Positions 6,501 to 14,807 of a DNA stretch of 64,000 bases are shown in pieces. Numbering within the stretch: the first letter of the stretch is position 1; every line of letters begins with the position of its first letter. The notes beneath the pieces were generated by a model. That model was not told the DNA's origin and did no database searches. It saw only the letters and a program-made list of their open reading frames with translations. Source of the DNA: JBKPNZ01 sp046732895 (lineage in GTDB: Bacteria > Actinomycetota > Thermoleophilia > Solirubrobacterales > 70-9); the NCBI GenBank assembly GCA_046732895.1, contig JBKPNZ010000032.1:1-64000 (forward strand). Direction: 5' to 3'. Both the position numbers and the translations under genes were made by a program.

Positions 6501-7886
6501 GTGAGCCCACGCGGCGAGCCCTCGCCTCCCGACATCGACAACCCGGGCCTTCTGAACCCGGCCGAGGCGAGCCTGCTGATCGACCGCTACGAGCTCTCGA
6601 TGGCGGCGACCTACCACCGCCACGGGATGAACGAGCCCGCGATCTTCGAGCTCTTCGCGCGGCGGCTTCCCCCCAGGCGGGCTTGGCTCATGGCCGCCGG
6701 ACTGGGACCGACGCTGCGCCTGGTCCGCGAGCTTCGCTTCGGCGAGGGCGAGCTCGCGTACCTGAGCTCGATCGGGTTCCGCGAGCCCTTCCTGGACTAC
6801 CTGGCCGACTTTCGCTTCAGCGGCGAGATCGACGCCCTGCCCGAGGGCACGATCTTCTTCGCGAACGAGCCGCTCGTGCGGGTCACCGCCCCGCGGATCG
6901 AGGCGCAGCTGCTCGAGACCCTCCTGCTCAACCAGCTCAACTTCCAGTCGATGATCGCCTCGAAGGCGGCGCGAGTAGTCCTCGCGGCCGGCGGGGGCGA
7001 GCCCGGCGCGGGGGACTCCGTGGTCGACTTCTCGCCCCGGCGCGACCACGGCGCCGACGCGGCGATGAAGGTCGCGCGCTCGTCGGCGATCGCCGGCTGC
7101 GGCGGCACCTCCAACGTCGCCGCCGCCATGCGCTACGGCCTGGAGCCCGTGGGCACGATGGCCCACTCGTTCGTGCTCTCCTTCGAACGCGAGGAGGAAG
7201 CGTTCGCGGCCTTCATGGAGGAGTTCCCGGAGGCGACGACGATGCTCGTCGACACCTACGAAACCGCGGGCGGAATCGCCAATGCGATCCGCGCCTCGCG
7301 CTCGGCCGGGGTCGACCTGGGCGCCGTGCGGCTCGATTCCGGCGATCTGGCCTCGCTCTCGCGCCTTGCGCGGCAGCTCCTCGACGAGGCCGGGATGACC
7401 GAGACCAAGGTGGTCGCCAGCGGTGATCTGGAGGAGGGCCGGATCGCCGAGCTGGTCGCGGGCGGGGCGCCGATCGACCTCTGGGGGGTCGGCACCGACC
7501 TCGGCACGAGCCGCGACTCGCCGGTCGTGAACGGCGTCTACAAGCTGGTCGCCGACCGCGCCGGCGCCGCCTGGCGCGGCGTCCGCAAGCTCTCTCCAGA
7601 CAAGGAGACCCGCCCGGGCCCGAAGCAGGTCTTCCGCACCTACGAGGACGGTCAGATGGCCGGGGACGTCATCGGCGGGGCCGACGAGGAGCTCGACGGC
7701 GAGCACCTGCTGGTGGCGGCCATGCGCGAGGGCGAGGTGGTCCGCTCAGAGTCCCTGGAGGAGCTGCGCGCCCGCGCCGCCCACCAGCTCACCGCGGTGC
7801 CCGAGCGGCTGCGGGGCGTCGACGCGGACTCCGCCGAGCCCTATCCGGTGAGGTGGTCGGAGCGCCTCACTTATGAAGCATCTTGA
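6501..7886 (+). CDS. pncB: Nicotinate phosphoribosyltransferase
   Basis: The 461-residue product is expected to convert nicotinate and PRPP, with ATP, into nicotinate mononucleotide in the NAD salvage (Preiss-Handler) pathway. Conserved blocks are LLIDRYELSMAATYHRHGM, an AxFELFARRLP segment, LNFQSMIASKAARV, VVDFSPRRDHGADAA, the DTYETAGG motif and LDSGDL, then GVGTDLGTSRDSP and YKLV. The length fits the actinobacterial form. The start is the GTG at 6501. The 3' end overlaps the end of the convergent reductase gene by 20 bases. Confidence 0.93.
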   Translation: MSPRGEPSPPDIDNPGLLNPAEASLLIDRYELSMAATYHRHGMNEPAIFELFARRLPPRRAWLMAAGLGPTLRLVRELRFGEGELAYLSSIGFREPFLDYLADFRFSGEIDALPEGTIFFANEPLVRVTAPRIEAQLLETLLLNQLNFQSMIASKAARVVLAAGGGEPGAGDSVVDFSPRRDHGADAAMKVARSSAIAGCGGTSNVAAAMRYGLEPVGTMAHSFVLSFEREEEAFAAFMEEFPEATTMLVDTYETAGGIANAIRASRSAGVDLGAVRLDSGDLASLSRLARQLLDEAGMTETKVVASGDLEEGRIAELVAGGAPIDLWGVGTDLGTSRDSPVVNGVYKLVADRAGAAWRGVRKLSPDKETRPGPKQVFRTYEDGQMAGDVIGGADEELDGEHLLVAAMREGEVVRSESLEELRARAAHQLTAVPERLRGVDADSAEPYPVRWSERLTYEAS

Positions 7887-8505
7887 ACGCGTGGTCCCAT
7901 GAGCCGCTGACGACGCCGTAGCTCACCCAGGCCATCGCCACGGGTTCGAGATAGCGCGAACCCTCGATCGAACCGATGTCTGCCGCCTCCCAGCCGAAGC
8001 TCTCGCAGATCCCGATGACCGTGGCCTTCGCCTCGTCGTCGTTTCCGCAGATGAGCATCGTGGGCGGGCCGCCCGGCAGGTCGGGATCGACCATGTAGGG
8101 GGCGCCGACGATGTTGAAGGCCTTCACGACGTTGGCTTCCGGGACCTTGCGCTGGACGCGCTCGCCGAGCGAGTCATCGTGGCCGAAGGCCAGGCGCACC
8201 GAACCGTCGTCGAGGTACTCGAGCGGGTTGGTCACGTCGATCACGACCTTGCCCGCGAGCCGCTCGGGCCCGGCGAGCTCGAGCGCCGCCTCGGCCGCGT
8301 CCCCGAGCGTGGCCACCACGGCGAGCTCGGCGAAGTCCGCCATCTCGGCGTTCGTCCCGACCGACGCGCTAGCGCCCGCCTGTGCCACCCAGTCGGACAG
8401 CTTGGCCGGATCGCGGGTGCCGATCATCGCCTCGTGCCCTCGGCTCAGGAATCCCGCCGCCTGCGCCTGTCCCACAGGACCGCTGCCCAATACGCCCACC
8501 TTCAT
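7867..8505 (-). CDS. NADPH-dependent F420 reductase-like protein
   Basis: The 212-residue product starts with a Rossmann dinucleotide-binding motif (MKVGVLGSGPVGQAQAAGF; G-x-G-x-x-G). It then shows GTRDPAKL, the second-strand Arg typical of NADPH binding, and the VVIDVTNPLEY motif shared with archaeal Fno and COG2085. It lacks substrate-specific features I could use to prove F420 as partner, so 'F420 reductase-like' is a family label. A strong ribosome binding site (AAAGGAGGAG) supports the ATG at 8505. It may form a unit with tadA and the stress protein upstream, all on the minus strand. Confidence 0.8.
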   Translation of the reverse strand: MKVGVLGSGPVGQAQAAGFLSRGHEAMIGTRDPAKLSDWVAQAGASASVGTNAEMADFAELAVVATLGDAAEAALELAGPERLAGKVVIDVTNPLEYLDDGSVRLAFGHDDSLGERVQRKVPEANVVKAFNIVGAPYMVDPDLPGGPPTMLICGNDDEAKATVIGICESFGWEAADIGSIEGSRYLEPVAMAWVSYGVVSGSWDHAFKMLHK

Positions 8506-8524
8506 GTGACTCCTCCTTTGCCGC

Positions 8525-9028
8525 TCATCTACGCGATGCGAAGAAAGATGCCAGGAGCTCGCCGGACTCCTCGGCGAGCAGACCGCCGTCCACCTGCGGG
8601 CGATGGTTGAGCCGGGGCTCGGCGAGCACGTTCAGCACGCTCCCCGCCGCACCCGCCTTGGGGTCGGTCGCCCCGAACACGACGCGGGGGATGCGGGCGA
8701 GCACGATCGCCCCCGCGCACATCGCGCAGGGCTCGAGCGTCACGTAGAGGACCGAGTCGGGGATGCGCCAGCCGCCGAGGGCGCGCGCGGCCTCGCGCAT
8801 CGCAAGCACCTCCGCGTGCGCGGTCGGATCGGCGCGCAGCTCGCGCTCGTTGCCCGCCGCACCCACGACCTCGCCCTCGTGGACGACGACCGCGCCGATC
8901 GGCACGTCGTCGTGCTCGGCGGCGCGCTCAGCCTCGCGCAGGGCGAGGCGCATGAAGTGCTCGTCGCGGCCGAAGAAGTGAGGCCCGGGGAGGTCCGTCA
9001 GGTCGTCCTGACGATGTAGACGCCGCAT
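8525..9028 (-). CDS. tadA: tRNA-specific adenosine deaminase
   Basis: The 167-residue product carries the cytidine/deoxycytidylate deaminase fold: DEHFMRLALREAE at the start of the domain, the zinc and proton-shuttle motif H-A-E (TAHAEVLAMREA) and P-C-A-M-C. It ends with the TadA-like stretch RIPRVVFGATDPKAGAAGS...LNHRPQVDGG and LLAEESGELLASFF. It deaminates A34 to inosine in tRNA-Arg(ACG). The ATG at 9028 is the only usual start that keeps the conserved DEHFM segment; it overlaps the end of the stress protein gene by 31 bases. Confidence 0.92.
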   Translation of the reverse strand: MRRLHRQDDLTDLPGPHFFGRDEHFMRLALREAERAAEHDDVPIGAVVVHEGEVVGAAGNERELRADPTAHAEVLAMREAARALGGWRIPDSVLYVTLEPCAMCAGAIVLARIPRVVFGATDPKAGAAGSVLNVLAEPRLNHRPQVDGGLLAEESGELLASFFASRR

Positions 9029-9447
9029 GGGGCGTGGTGCGAGACCTTGTTCGGCACGCTTCCGAGCAGGAAGCGTGCGGCGCCGGTCATTCCCTTGTTG
9101 CCGACGACGATCAGGTCGGCGTTCGTCTCCTCGGCGACGTCGAGGATGGCGTCGGCGGGGTCGCCCTCGCGAGCGTGGGTCTGGACCTCCACCCCGGCCT
9201 GCTTCGCGCCGCCGGCGGCCGCCTCGAGCACGACATTCACGTCCTCCGTCGGCCCCACCGCATGCGCGACGTCACCGGGCACCTCGGCCTGCTCCTCGCG
9301 CAGGCGGTCGGCCGGAACGGGATCGAACGCGCTCACGACCTCGAGCTTGGCCTCCGTCGCCCTGGCGAGCTCGGTCGCCTGGCGAACCGCCTCCGCGGCC
9401 GTGTCGGAACCGTCGGTGCCGACGACTATGCGCTCGAACAGCCCCAC
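8998..9447 (-). CDS. Universal stress protein (UspA family)
   Basis: The 149-residue product has the single-domain Usp fold: FERIVVGTDGSDTAAEAVRQA at the start, and the ATP-binding loop G-N-K-G-M-T-G-A-A-R-F-L-L-G-S-V-P-N-K-V near the C-terminus, matching G-2x-G-9x-G-(S/T). It is therefore likely an ATP-binding Usp. I chose the GTG at 9447 because AAGGGAG lies seven bases upstream; longer in-frame extensions have no homology. The 3' end overlaps tadA by 31 bases, so the two are probably co-transcribed. Confidence 0.9.
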   Translation of the reverse strand: MGLFERIVVGTDGSDTAAEAVRQATELARATEAKLEVVSAFDPVPADRLREEQAEVPGDVAHAVGPTEDVNVVLEAAAGGAKQAGVEVQTHAREGDPADAILDVAEETNADLIVVGNKGMTGAARFLLGSVPNKVSHHAPCGVYIVRTT

Positions 9448-9557
9448 GCGTACTCCCTTCGTTGGCCCATCAAGTGGCGGAGATACTAAGTGACTGAGCC
9501 AGGTCGTCGACGAGGTTGACTCGCAGGGACGGGCGCGATTAGGATCGCCGGCGAGAG

Positions 9558-10358
9558 ATGGGACGGGACTCACTAGGCAGGGCTGTGAGGCACGCTGCGC
9601 TGATTGCCGCGGCGCTCGTCGTTGCGTACGCCGTATCCGCAGCCGGCGATATCCGCACGGACCACTTCAACATCGGTTCCGGGGCCACTGAAGGTGGATC
9701 GGTCGCCTGCGGCAAGGGCGACTCGGTCACCGGTGGCGGATTCAGCCTCAAGCAGACGTCCACCGAGCACATCAGGATCCACTCGAGCTACCCGGCGAAC
9801 CGGGGCTGGAAGGCCGAGGGTTACACCCTCGATGCGCCCGGCAGGGGCTCGGTGAGCGCCGTCTGCGCGAAGGACAACTCGCTCTTCCTGAAGACGAAGA
9901 CCAAGAAGGTCCCGGAGGGCGTCGAGGAGGGTCAGGCATTCGCACACTGCCCAAAGGGATCGAAGGCCCTCGGCGGCGGCGGTAACAGCCCCGGGAACAA
10001 CGCCGGCCTGCGCGGGTCCTTCCCAGGCGGGGATGGTCGCAGCTGGGGGGCTCGGTATGACGTCTACAGCCCCCCGGCCCGCATCAAGGCATTCGTCGTA
10101 TGCGACCCACATCCACGCGGCATCACGGTCGTGGAGGACGACGTCGTGGCCCCGGCTGCTCGGCGCGGAACCCGCTCCGACGTGACGGCCAAGGCCCAGT
10201 GCCCGGAGGGATCGAAGGTCCTCGGCGGCGGCCATTACTCGAGCGACGACTTCACGTACTACCTCAGCTCGGGACCGACCAACCAGACCTGGCGCGTCGT
10301 GGCTTCCGCCTATCCGAACACGACGGTCATCGCCTACGGCGCTTGCAAGAAGCGCTAG
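9558..10358 (+). CDS. Exported repeat protein (C-x-x-G...V-x-GGG family)
   Basis: The 266-residue product has an N-terminal hydrophobic signal (ALIAAALVVAYAVSAAGD) and three internal repeats of roughly 75-85 residues. Each opens with a C-x-x-G-(D/S)-x-V/A-(T/L)-G-G-G pattern (ACGKGDSVTGGG, HCPKGSKALGGG, QCPEGSKVLGGG). Each closes with a W-x-(V/A)-x-x-Y...C strand pair (NRGWKAEGYTL...AVCAK, for example). I infer beta-rich domains each with one disulfide. The function is unknown; the pattern recurs in many exported proteins of Thermoleophilia. A decayed relative is at 45145-45396. The stop overlaps the convergent metB-like gene by four bases. Confidence 0.7.
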   Translation: MGRDSLGRAVRHAALIAAALVVAYAVSAAGDIRTDHFNIGSGATEGGSVACGKGDSVTGGGFSLKQTSTEHIRIHSSYPANRGWKAEGYTLDAPGRGSVSAVCAKDNSLFLKTKTKKVPEGVEEGQAFAHCPKGSKALGGGGNSPGNNAGLRGSFPGGDGRSWGARYDVYSPPARIKAFVVCDPHPRGITVVEDDVVAPAARRGTRSDVTAKAQCPEGSKVLGGGHYSSDDFTYYLSSGPTNQTWRVVASAYPNTTVIAYGACKKR

Positions 10359-11452
10359 GGCTCGCGGCCGCCGATGGCGGCCGCGAGATCCTCGACGAGG
10401 TCCTCCGCCGCCTCGACCCCGCACGAGAGCCGAATCAGATCGGGTGGGACTGCAGCCGCGGAGCCCTCGACGGACTGGTGCGTCATCGCCTGCGGAACCT
10501 CGATCAGCGACTCCACCCCGCCCAGCGACTCAGCGAGGCTGAAGATCTGCGTGGACGAGGCGATGCGTACGGCGTCCGGGTGGCGGAACGAGACCATGCC
10601 CCCGAACCCGGGCCAGCGCACGTCGCTCACCCCGTCGACGCCGGCGAGGTGCTCGCTGACGGCGCGCCCGTTCTCCGTGTGAGCGGCGACCCGCAGGTGG
10701 AGGGTTCGGAGGCCGCGATGCACGAGAAAGCAGTCGAGGGGTCCGGGCACGGCGCCGACCGAGTTCTGCACGAAGCGCACACGCTGGTGGAGGTCGGGGT
10801 CGCGCACGACCACGGCCCCGCCGATGACGTCGGAGTGCCCGCCCAGGTACTTGGTGGCCGAGTGGACAACGGCGTCCGCGCCCTGCTCCAGCGGCCGCTG
10901 CACCACGGGAGTGGCGAAGGTGTTGTCGACGGCGACAAGGGCGTCGCCCGAGCGCTCCACCACCGCGGGGATGTCGATCACGTTCAGCAGCGGGTTGGTC
11001 GGGGTCTCGACCCAGACGAGGCGCGTCTCGGGACGGACGGCGGCTGCGAGCGCGTCCAGGTCGGACTGGTCGACGAGGTCGTAGTCGAGGCCCCAGCGCC
11101 CAAGCACCCCGTTCACCAGGCGGTAGGTGCCACCGTAGAGGTCGCTGGGAAGGATCACGTGCCCGCCCGCGTCGCACACCGCGGTGATCAGCGCGTGCTC
11201 GGCCGCCATGCCACTCGAGAAACAGGAGGCGAGTCCACCCTCGAGCTCGCCCAGCGCGCGCTCGAGGGCCGCGCGGGTCGGGTTCGCCGAGCGGGCGTAG
11301 TCGTAGTCCTCGGCGAACTCGCCGGGCGCCGGCTGCGCGAAGGTGGAGGTCTGGTGGATCGGCGGCACGATCGAGCCGTACGTGGGATCCGGGTCGAGCC
11401 CGGCGTGAACGGCGCGCGTGGCGAAGCGAGCGCCCTCGGGGACCTGGCTCAT
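10355..11452 (-). CDS. metB: Cystathionine gamma-synthase / gamma-lyase family PLP enzyme
   Basis: The 365-residue product is a fold-type I PLP enzyme of the Cys/Met metabolism family. It has the start FATRAVHAGLDPDPTYGSIVPPI, the YARSANPTR phosphate-binding loop, DLYGGTYRL, VWVETPTNPLLNV, and the PLP lysine in SATKYLGGHSD. The C-terminal SLGGVESLIEVP is also conserved. The family includes cystathionine gamma-synthase and gamma-lyase, which sequence reading alone does not separate. The ATG overlaps the stop of the cystathionine beta-synthase gene by four bases (ATGA). This pairing favours gamma-lyase action in reverse transsulfuration, so the symbol is tentative. Confidence 0.85.
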   Translation of the reverse strand: MSQVPEGARFATRAVHAGLDPDPTYGSIVPPIHQTSTFAQPAPGEFAEDYDYARSANPTRAALERALGELEGGLASCFSSGMAAEHALITAVCDAGGHVILPSDLYGGTYRLVNGVLGRWGLDYDLVDQSDLDALAAAVRPETRLVWVETPTNPLLNVIDIPAVVERSGDALVAVDNTFATPVVQRPLEQGADAVVHSATKYLGGHSDVIGGAVVVRDPDLHQRVRFVQNSVGAVPGPLDCFLVHRGLRTLHLRVAAHTENGRAVSEHLAGVDGVSDVRWPGFGGMVSFRHPDAVRIASSTQIFSLAESLGGVESLIEVPQAMTHQSVEGSAAAVPPDLIRLSCGVEAAEDLVEDLAAAIGGREP

Positions 11453-12837
11453 CGGGCGAGCGACTCGACCAGATCGGCACGCGTGACGATGCCGACCGGC
11501 AGGCCCTCGTCGGTGACGAGCAGCGCCTCGCTCTGACCGCTCAGGAGCTCGACTGCCTCGCGCACCCCGTCGTCGGCGGGAACGGCGTGGAACGGCGGCT
11601 CCATCACCTCGACGATCTCGGCGTCGAGCAGTGTCGCGTCCTCGACCGCGTGGCGGAGCAGGCCGCGCTCGGTGACCGAGCCGGCGACGGTGTGTGGGTC
11701 GTGCGCCGACACGACCGGCACCTGCGAGACGCGGTGCTCGTGCATGAGCGCGACGGCGTCGCGCACCTTCGCGCGTGTCTCAACCGTCAGCAGGGGTGGG
11801 ATCTCGCCCTCGGCGTGCTTGTGGCGGAGGACCTCGCCGACGGTCAGCTCGGGATCGCGCTCGAGGAACCCGTACTGGCGCATCCAGGCGTCGTTGTAGA
11901 TCTTCGAGAGGTAGGAGCGCCCCCCGTCGGGCAGGACGACGACGACCATGGCGCCGGGATCGTCGATGCCCCGCGCGACCTCAAGCGCCGCGTAGACGGC
12001 CATCCCGGCCGAGCCGCCGCCGAGGATCCCCTCCGTCAGGGCGAGATGGCGGGTCATGAGGAACGAATCGCGATCGCTCACGGTGACGTAGCGATCGACG
12101 ACCGAGGGGTCGAAGGTCTCGGGCCAGAAGTCCTCGCCGACGCCCTCCACCAGGTACGGCTTCACCTCGCCGCCGGAGTAGATCGACCCCTCGGGATCGG
12201 CGCCGATGATCTCGATCTGCGGGTTCTGCTCCTTCAGGAAGCGGCCGACGCCGGTGATCGTGCCGCCGGTGCCCACGCCGGCGACGAAGTGGGTGAGCTT
12301 GCCGGCCGTCTGGCGCCAGATCTCGGGCCCCGTGGCGTGGTAGTGGGCGTCGGGGTTGGCCTGGTTGAAGTACTGGTTCGGCTGGAAGGCGCCCGGGATC
12401 TCCTCGGTCAGGCGATCCGCGACGCGGTAGTAGGACTCGGGCGACTCGGGCGGCACCTGCGTGGGCGCGACCACGACCTCGGCGCCGTAGGCGCGCAGCA
12501 GGTCGATCTTCTCCTTGCTCATCTTGTCGGGCATCACCGCGATCACGCGGTAGCCCTTCAGGAGCGCGACCATCGCGAGGCCGGTGCCCGTGTTGCCGCT
12601 GGTGGGCTCGACGATCGTGCCGCCGGGCTTCAGCCTCCCGTCGCGCTCGGCCGACTCGATCAGCCCGAGCGCGATGCGGTCCTTGATCGACCCGCCCGGA
12701 TTGAGCACCTCGATCTTGCCGAGAAGCTGCGGGCGCAGGTCGGCGCCGATCCGCGAGAGCCGGACCAACGGCGTATCACCAATCGCATCGAGGATCGAGT
12801 CCTTGATCTCGGCGGCCGTTGCGGACGCGGTTTCCAT
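11449..12837 (-). CDS. cbs: Cystathionine beta-synthase
   Basis: The 462-residue product has a fold-type II PLP domain (about residues 1-325) with the PLP lysine in GSIKDR, the phosphate-binding EPTSGNTGTGLA, the GVGTGGTITGVG loop and LPDGGRSYLSKIY. A C-terminal pair of CBS motifs follows (about 340-462: TVETRAKVRDAVALM... and VGIVTRADLVESL). The CBS-domain tail separates it from plain cysteine synthase. It makes cystathionine from serine and homocysteine. I chose the ATG at 12837 (GGAGGGA upstream); another in-frame ATG is at 12849. Translation is coupled to the downstream gamma-synthase/lyase gene. Confidence 0.92.
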   Translation of the reverse strand: METASATAAEIKDSILDAIGDTPLVRLSRIGADLRPQLLGKIEVLNPGGSIKDRIALGLIESAERDGRLKPGGTIVEPTSGNTGTGLAMVALLKGYRVIAVMPDKMSKEKIDLLRAYGAEVVVAPTQVPPESPESYYRVADRLTEEIPGAFQPNQYFNQANPDAHYHATGPEIWRQTAGKLTHFVAGVGTGGTITGVGRFLKEQNPQIEIIGADPEGSIYSGGEVKPYLVEGVGEDFWPETFDPSVVDRYVTVSDRDSFLMTRHLALTEGILGGGSAGMAVYAALEVARGIDDPGAMVVVVLPDGGRSYLSKIYNDAWMRQYGFLERDPELTVGEVLRHKHAEGEIPPLLTVETRAKVRDAVALMHEHRVSQVPVVSAHDPHTVAGSVTERGLLRHAVEDATLLDAEIVEVMEPPFHAVPADDGVREAVELLSGQSEALLVTDEGLPVGIVTRADLVESLAR

Positions 12838-12884
12838 CGCTCCCTCCATGACCGACGATACAACCCCCGGGGCGCTCGCCCGAC

Positions 12885-13658
12885 CTAGGTGGCCACGGCC
12901 TGGCGGTAGCGCCACACGGCCAGGGTGGAAAAGACGGCGATGATCCCCGCCGACCAGACCAAGGCGGCCCAGACATCGGTGCCCGCGGGGGCGCCGATCC
13001 ACAGGGCTCGCATCGCGTCGGAAACCGTCGTGATCGGATTGGCGCTGGCGAAGCCCTGCAGCCACGAGGGCATCGAGTCGACCGGGACGAAGACCGACGA
13101 CGCGAAGCTGAGCGGGAAGATGAAGATGAAGCCGAAGGCGTTGGCCGACTCCGGGGACGAGACCATCAGGCCGACCAGCGCGAAGACCCAGGAGAACGCG
13201 TAGCCGAAGAGCAGCGCAAGGACGATTCCCAGGAGCACCTCGGGCACCGAGGTCGAGAACGAGAAGCCGACGATCAGCCCGACGACGATCATCACGGTGA
13301 GCGCGATCGAGTTGAGCGCGATGTCCCCGAGGGTGCGGCCCGTCAGCACGGCCGAGCGGGACATCGGCAGGGAGCGGAAGCGGTCGATCAGTCCGCGCTT
13401 GAGGTCCTCGGCGAGCCCCAGAGCCGTGACGAAGCCGCCGAACGACATCGTCTGCACCACGATCCCCGGGATCAGGAAGTCCGTGTAGTCATAGCCCGGG
13501 GTGTTGATCGCGCCGCCGAACACGTAGACGAAGAGCAGCACGAACATCACCGGCTGCACCGTGTAGGAGGTGAGCAGGTCGGGCTGGCGCGGGATGCGCA
13601 TGAGGCTGCGCCAGGCGAGGACGAGGGTGTCGGAGACGGCGAAGCGCAGGCCGCTCAT
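12885..13658 (-). CDS. ABC-2 type exporter permease (DrrB-like)
   Basis: The 257-residue product has six membrane helices of the ABC-2 permease family. It shows the DrrB-type LMRIPRQPDLLTSYTVQPVMF start, FLIPGIVVQTMSFGG and a DLKRGLIDRFRSLPMSR coupling segment that contacts the ATPase. The C-terminus carries the family pattern FASANPITTVSDAMRAL. It overlaps the ATPase gene by four bases, so the two form an exporter of the daunorubicin-resistance type. The substrate is not predictable. Cystathionine beta-synthase follows after 47 bases on the same strand and may be on the same transcript. Confidence 0.88.
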   Translation of the reverse strand: MSGLRFAVSDTLVLAWRSLMRIPRQPDLLTSYTVQPVMFVLLFVYVFGGAINTPGYDYTDFLIPGIVVQTMSFGGFVTALGLAEDLKRGLIDRFRSLPMSRSAVLTGRTLGDIALNSIALTVMIVVGLIVGFSFSTSVPEVLLGIVLALLFGYAFSWVFALVGLMVSSPESANAFGFIFIFPLSFASSVFVPVDSMPSWLQGFASANPITTVSDAMRALWIGAPAGTDVWAALVWSAGIIAVFSTLAVWRYRQAVAT

Positions 13659-14662
13659 CGCTCGGCTCCAACCTCGGCGTGCTCGCCCGTGTCGCGCTCG
13701 GCCCCTTCGCCGGCGCCATCCGTCTCGGCCGCGTGTCCGGTGAGCTTGAGGAAGACGTCGTCGAGGGTTGGGCGCTGGATCGAGATGTCGTCGATGCCCA
13801 CCCCGGCCTCGTCCAGGCGGCGCACGGCCTCGGCGATGGCCCCACGGCGCTGGTGGATGGGCACGCGGATGGTTCCGTCCTCGGTGTAGGGGCGCTCGTC
13901 ACCGAGCGGCTCCAGCGCCGCGGCGGCGCGGTCGCACTCATCGGAGTGGTCGAGCTTCACCTCCAGGCGCTCACCGCCGACGCGGTCCTTCAGCTCATCC
14001 GACGTTCCCTCGGCGATCACGGTGCCGTGGTCGATCACGGCGATGCGATCCGCCAGGCGGTCGGCCTCGTCGAGGTACTGCGTGGTGAGGAGCACGGTGG
14101 TGCCCGCCGCGACCCGCGCCTCGATCGTCTCCCAGAGCCCGATGCGGCTGCGAGGATCGAGCCCCGTCGTCGGCTCGTCCAGGAATAGCACCGGTGGCCG
14201 CGCGACAAGGGAGGCTGCAAGGTCGAGGCGGCGCCGCATGCCCCCCGAGTAGGTGCGGACAAGCCGAGTCCCTGCCTCGGTCAGGTCGAAGCGCTCGAGC
14301 AGCTCCTTCGCCCGCTTGCGCGAGGGGCCGCCGCCCATGTGGTACAGGCGCCCCACCATCTCCAGATTCTCCTCGCCCGTGAGGTTCTCGTCGACCGCGG
14401 CGTACTGGCCTGCGAGGCCGATCTGCGACCGCAGCTCGGCGGCGTCATTCACGACGTCAAGACCGGCGACGCGAGCCTCGCCCGAGTCGGGCGGCAGCAG
14501 CGTCGTCAGGATGCGGACGGCCGTGGTCTTGCCGGCCCCGTTGGGGCCGAGCAGGCCCAGGATGGTTCCGGCAGGGGCGTCGAGATCGATGCCACAGAGC
14601 GCGCGCACCGATCCGAACGACTTCACGAGGCCCCTTGCCTCGATTGCGTTTTCGCCCGCCAT
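13655..14662 (-). CDS. ABC exporter ATP-binding protein (DrrA-like)
   Basis: The 335-residue product has Walker A GPNGAGKTT, a Q-loop, the signature TYSGGMRRRLDLA, Walker B VLFLDEPTTGLD, and the DrrA-type C-terminal extension (about residues 230-300) ending in ISIQRPTLDDVFLKLTGH. The C-terminal tail after that is acidic and low in complexity (AAETDGAGEGAERDTG), which I have not seen as a functional motif. The start is the ATG at 14662 (MAGENAIEARGLVKSFG). It works with the overlapping permease as a two-gene exporter. Confidence 0.92.
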   Translation of the reverse strand: MAGENAIEARGLVKSFGSVRALCGIDLDAPAGTILGLLGPNGAGKTTAVRILTTLLPPDSGEARVAGLDVVNDAAELRSQIGLAGQYAAVDENLTGEENLEMVGRLYHMGGGPSRKRAKELLERFDLTEAGTRLVRTYSGGMRRRLDLAASLVARPPVLFLDEPTTGLDPRSRIGLWETIEARVAAGTTVLLTTQYLDEADRLADRIAVIDHGTVIAEGTSDELKDRVGGERLEVKLDHSDECDRAAAALEPLGDERPYTEDGTIRVPIHQRRGAIAEAVRRLDEAGVGIDDISIQRPTLDDVFLKLTGHAAETDGAGEGAERDTGEHAEVGAER

Positions 14663-14694
14663 CACGGGCACGTTAGCGAGCCGCCGTCGCCGGC

Positions 14695-14781
14695 TCAGAG
14701 GAGCTTTATGAGCGCGATCACGATCGACGCGACGAGGGCCGCCATGAGCACCACCATGCTGACGATCCAGCTGCGCGGCAT
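14695..14781 (-). CDS. 28-residue membrane peptide
   Basis: This small ORF encodes a single hydrophobic helix: MPRSWIVSMVVLMAALVASI followed by VIALIKLL. Its ATG lies 26 bases from the GTG of the divergent metallo-hydrolase gene and has no clear Shine-Dalgarno sequence. A TATGTATTAG box about ten bases upstream could serve a leaderless transcript. It may be the first gene of a unit with the DrrAB exporter 32 bases downstream. The evidence is the open frame, position and typical membrane-helix composition only. Confidence 0.4.
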   Translation of the reverse strand: MPRSWIVSMVVLMAALVASIVIALIKLL

Positions 14782-14807
14782 AGAGAACTAATACATAGGA
14801 TGGCTCG

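Noticed and set aside
10100..11536. Long plus-strand frame over the gamma-synthase gene.
   Set aside because: The minus-strand frame has all PLP-enzyme motifs, while the plus frame has an Asp/Val/Arg-rich composition typical of antisense reading.
12838..12884. Possible SAM or T-box riboswitch before the cystathionine beta-synthase gene.
   Set aside because: Only 47 bases separate it from the upstream gene, and no conserved SAM-riboswitch or T-box elements are visible.
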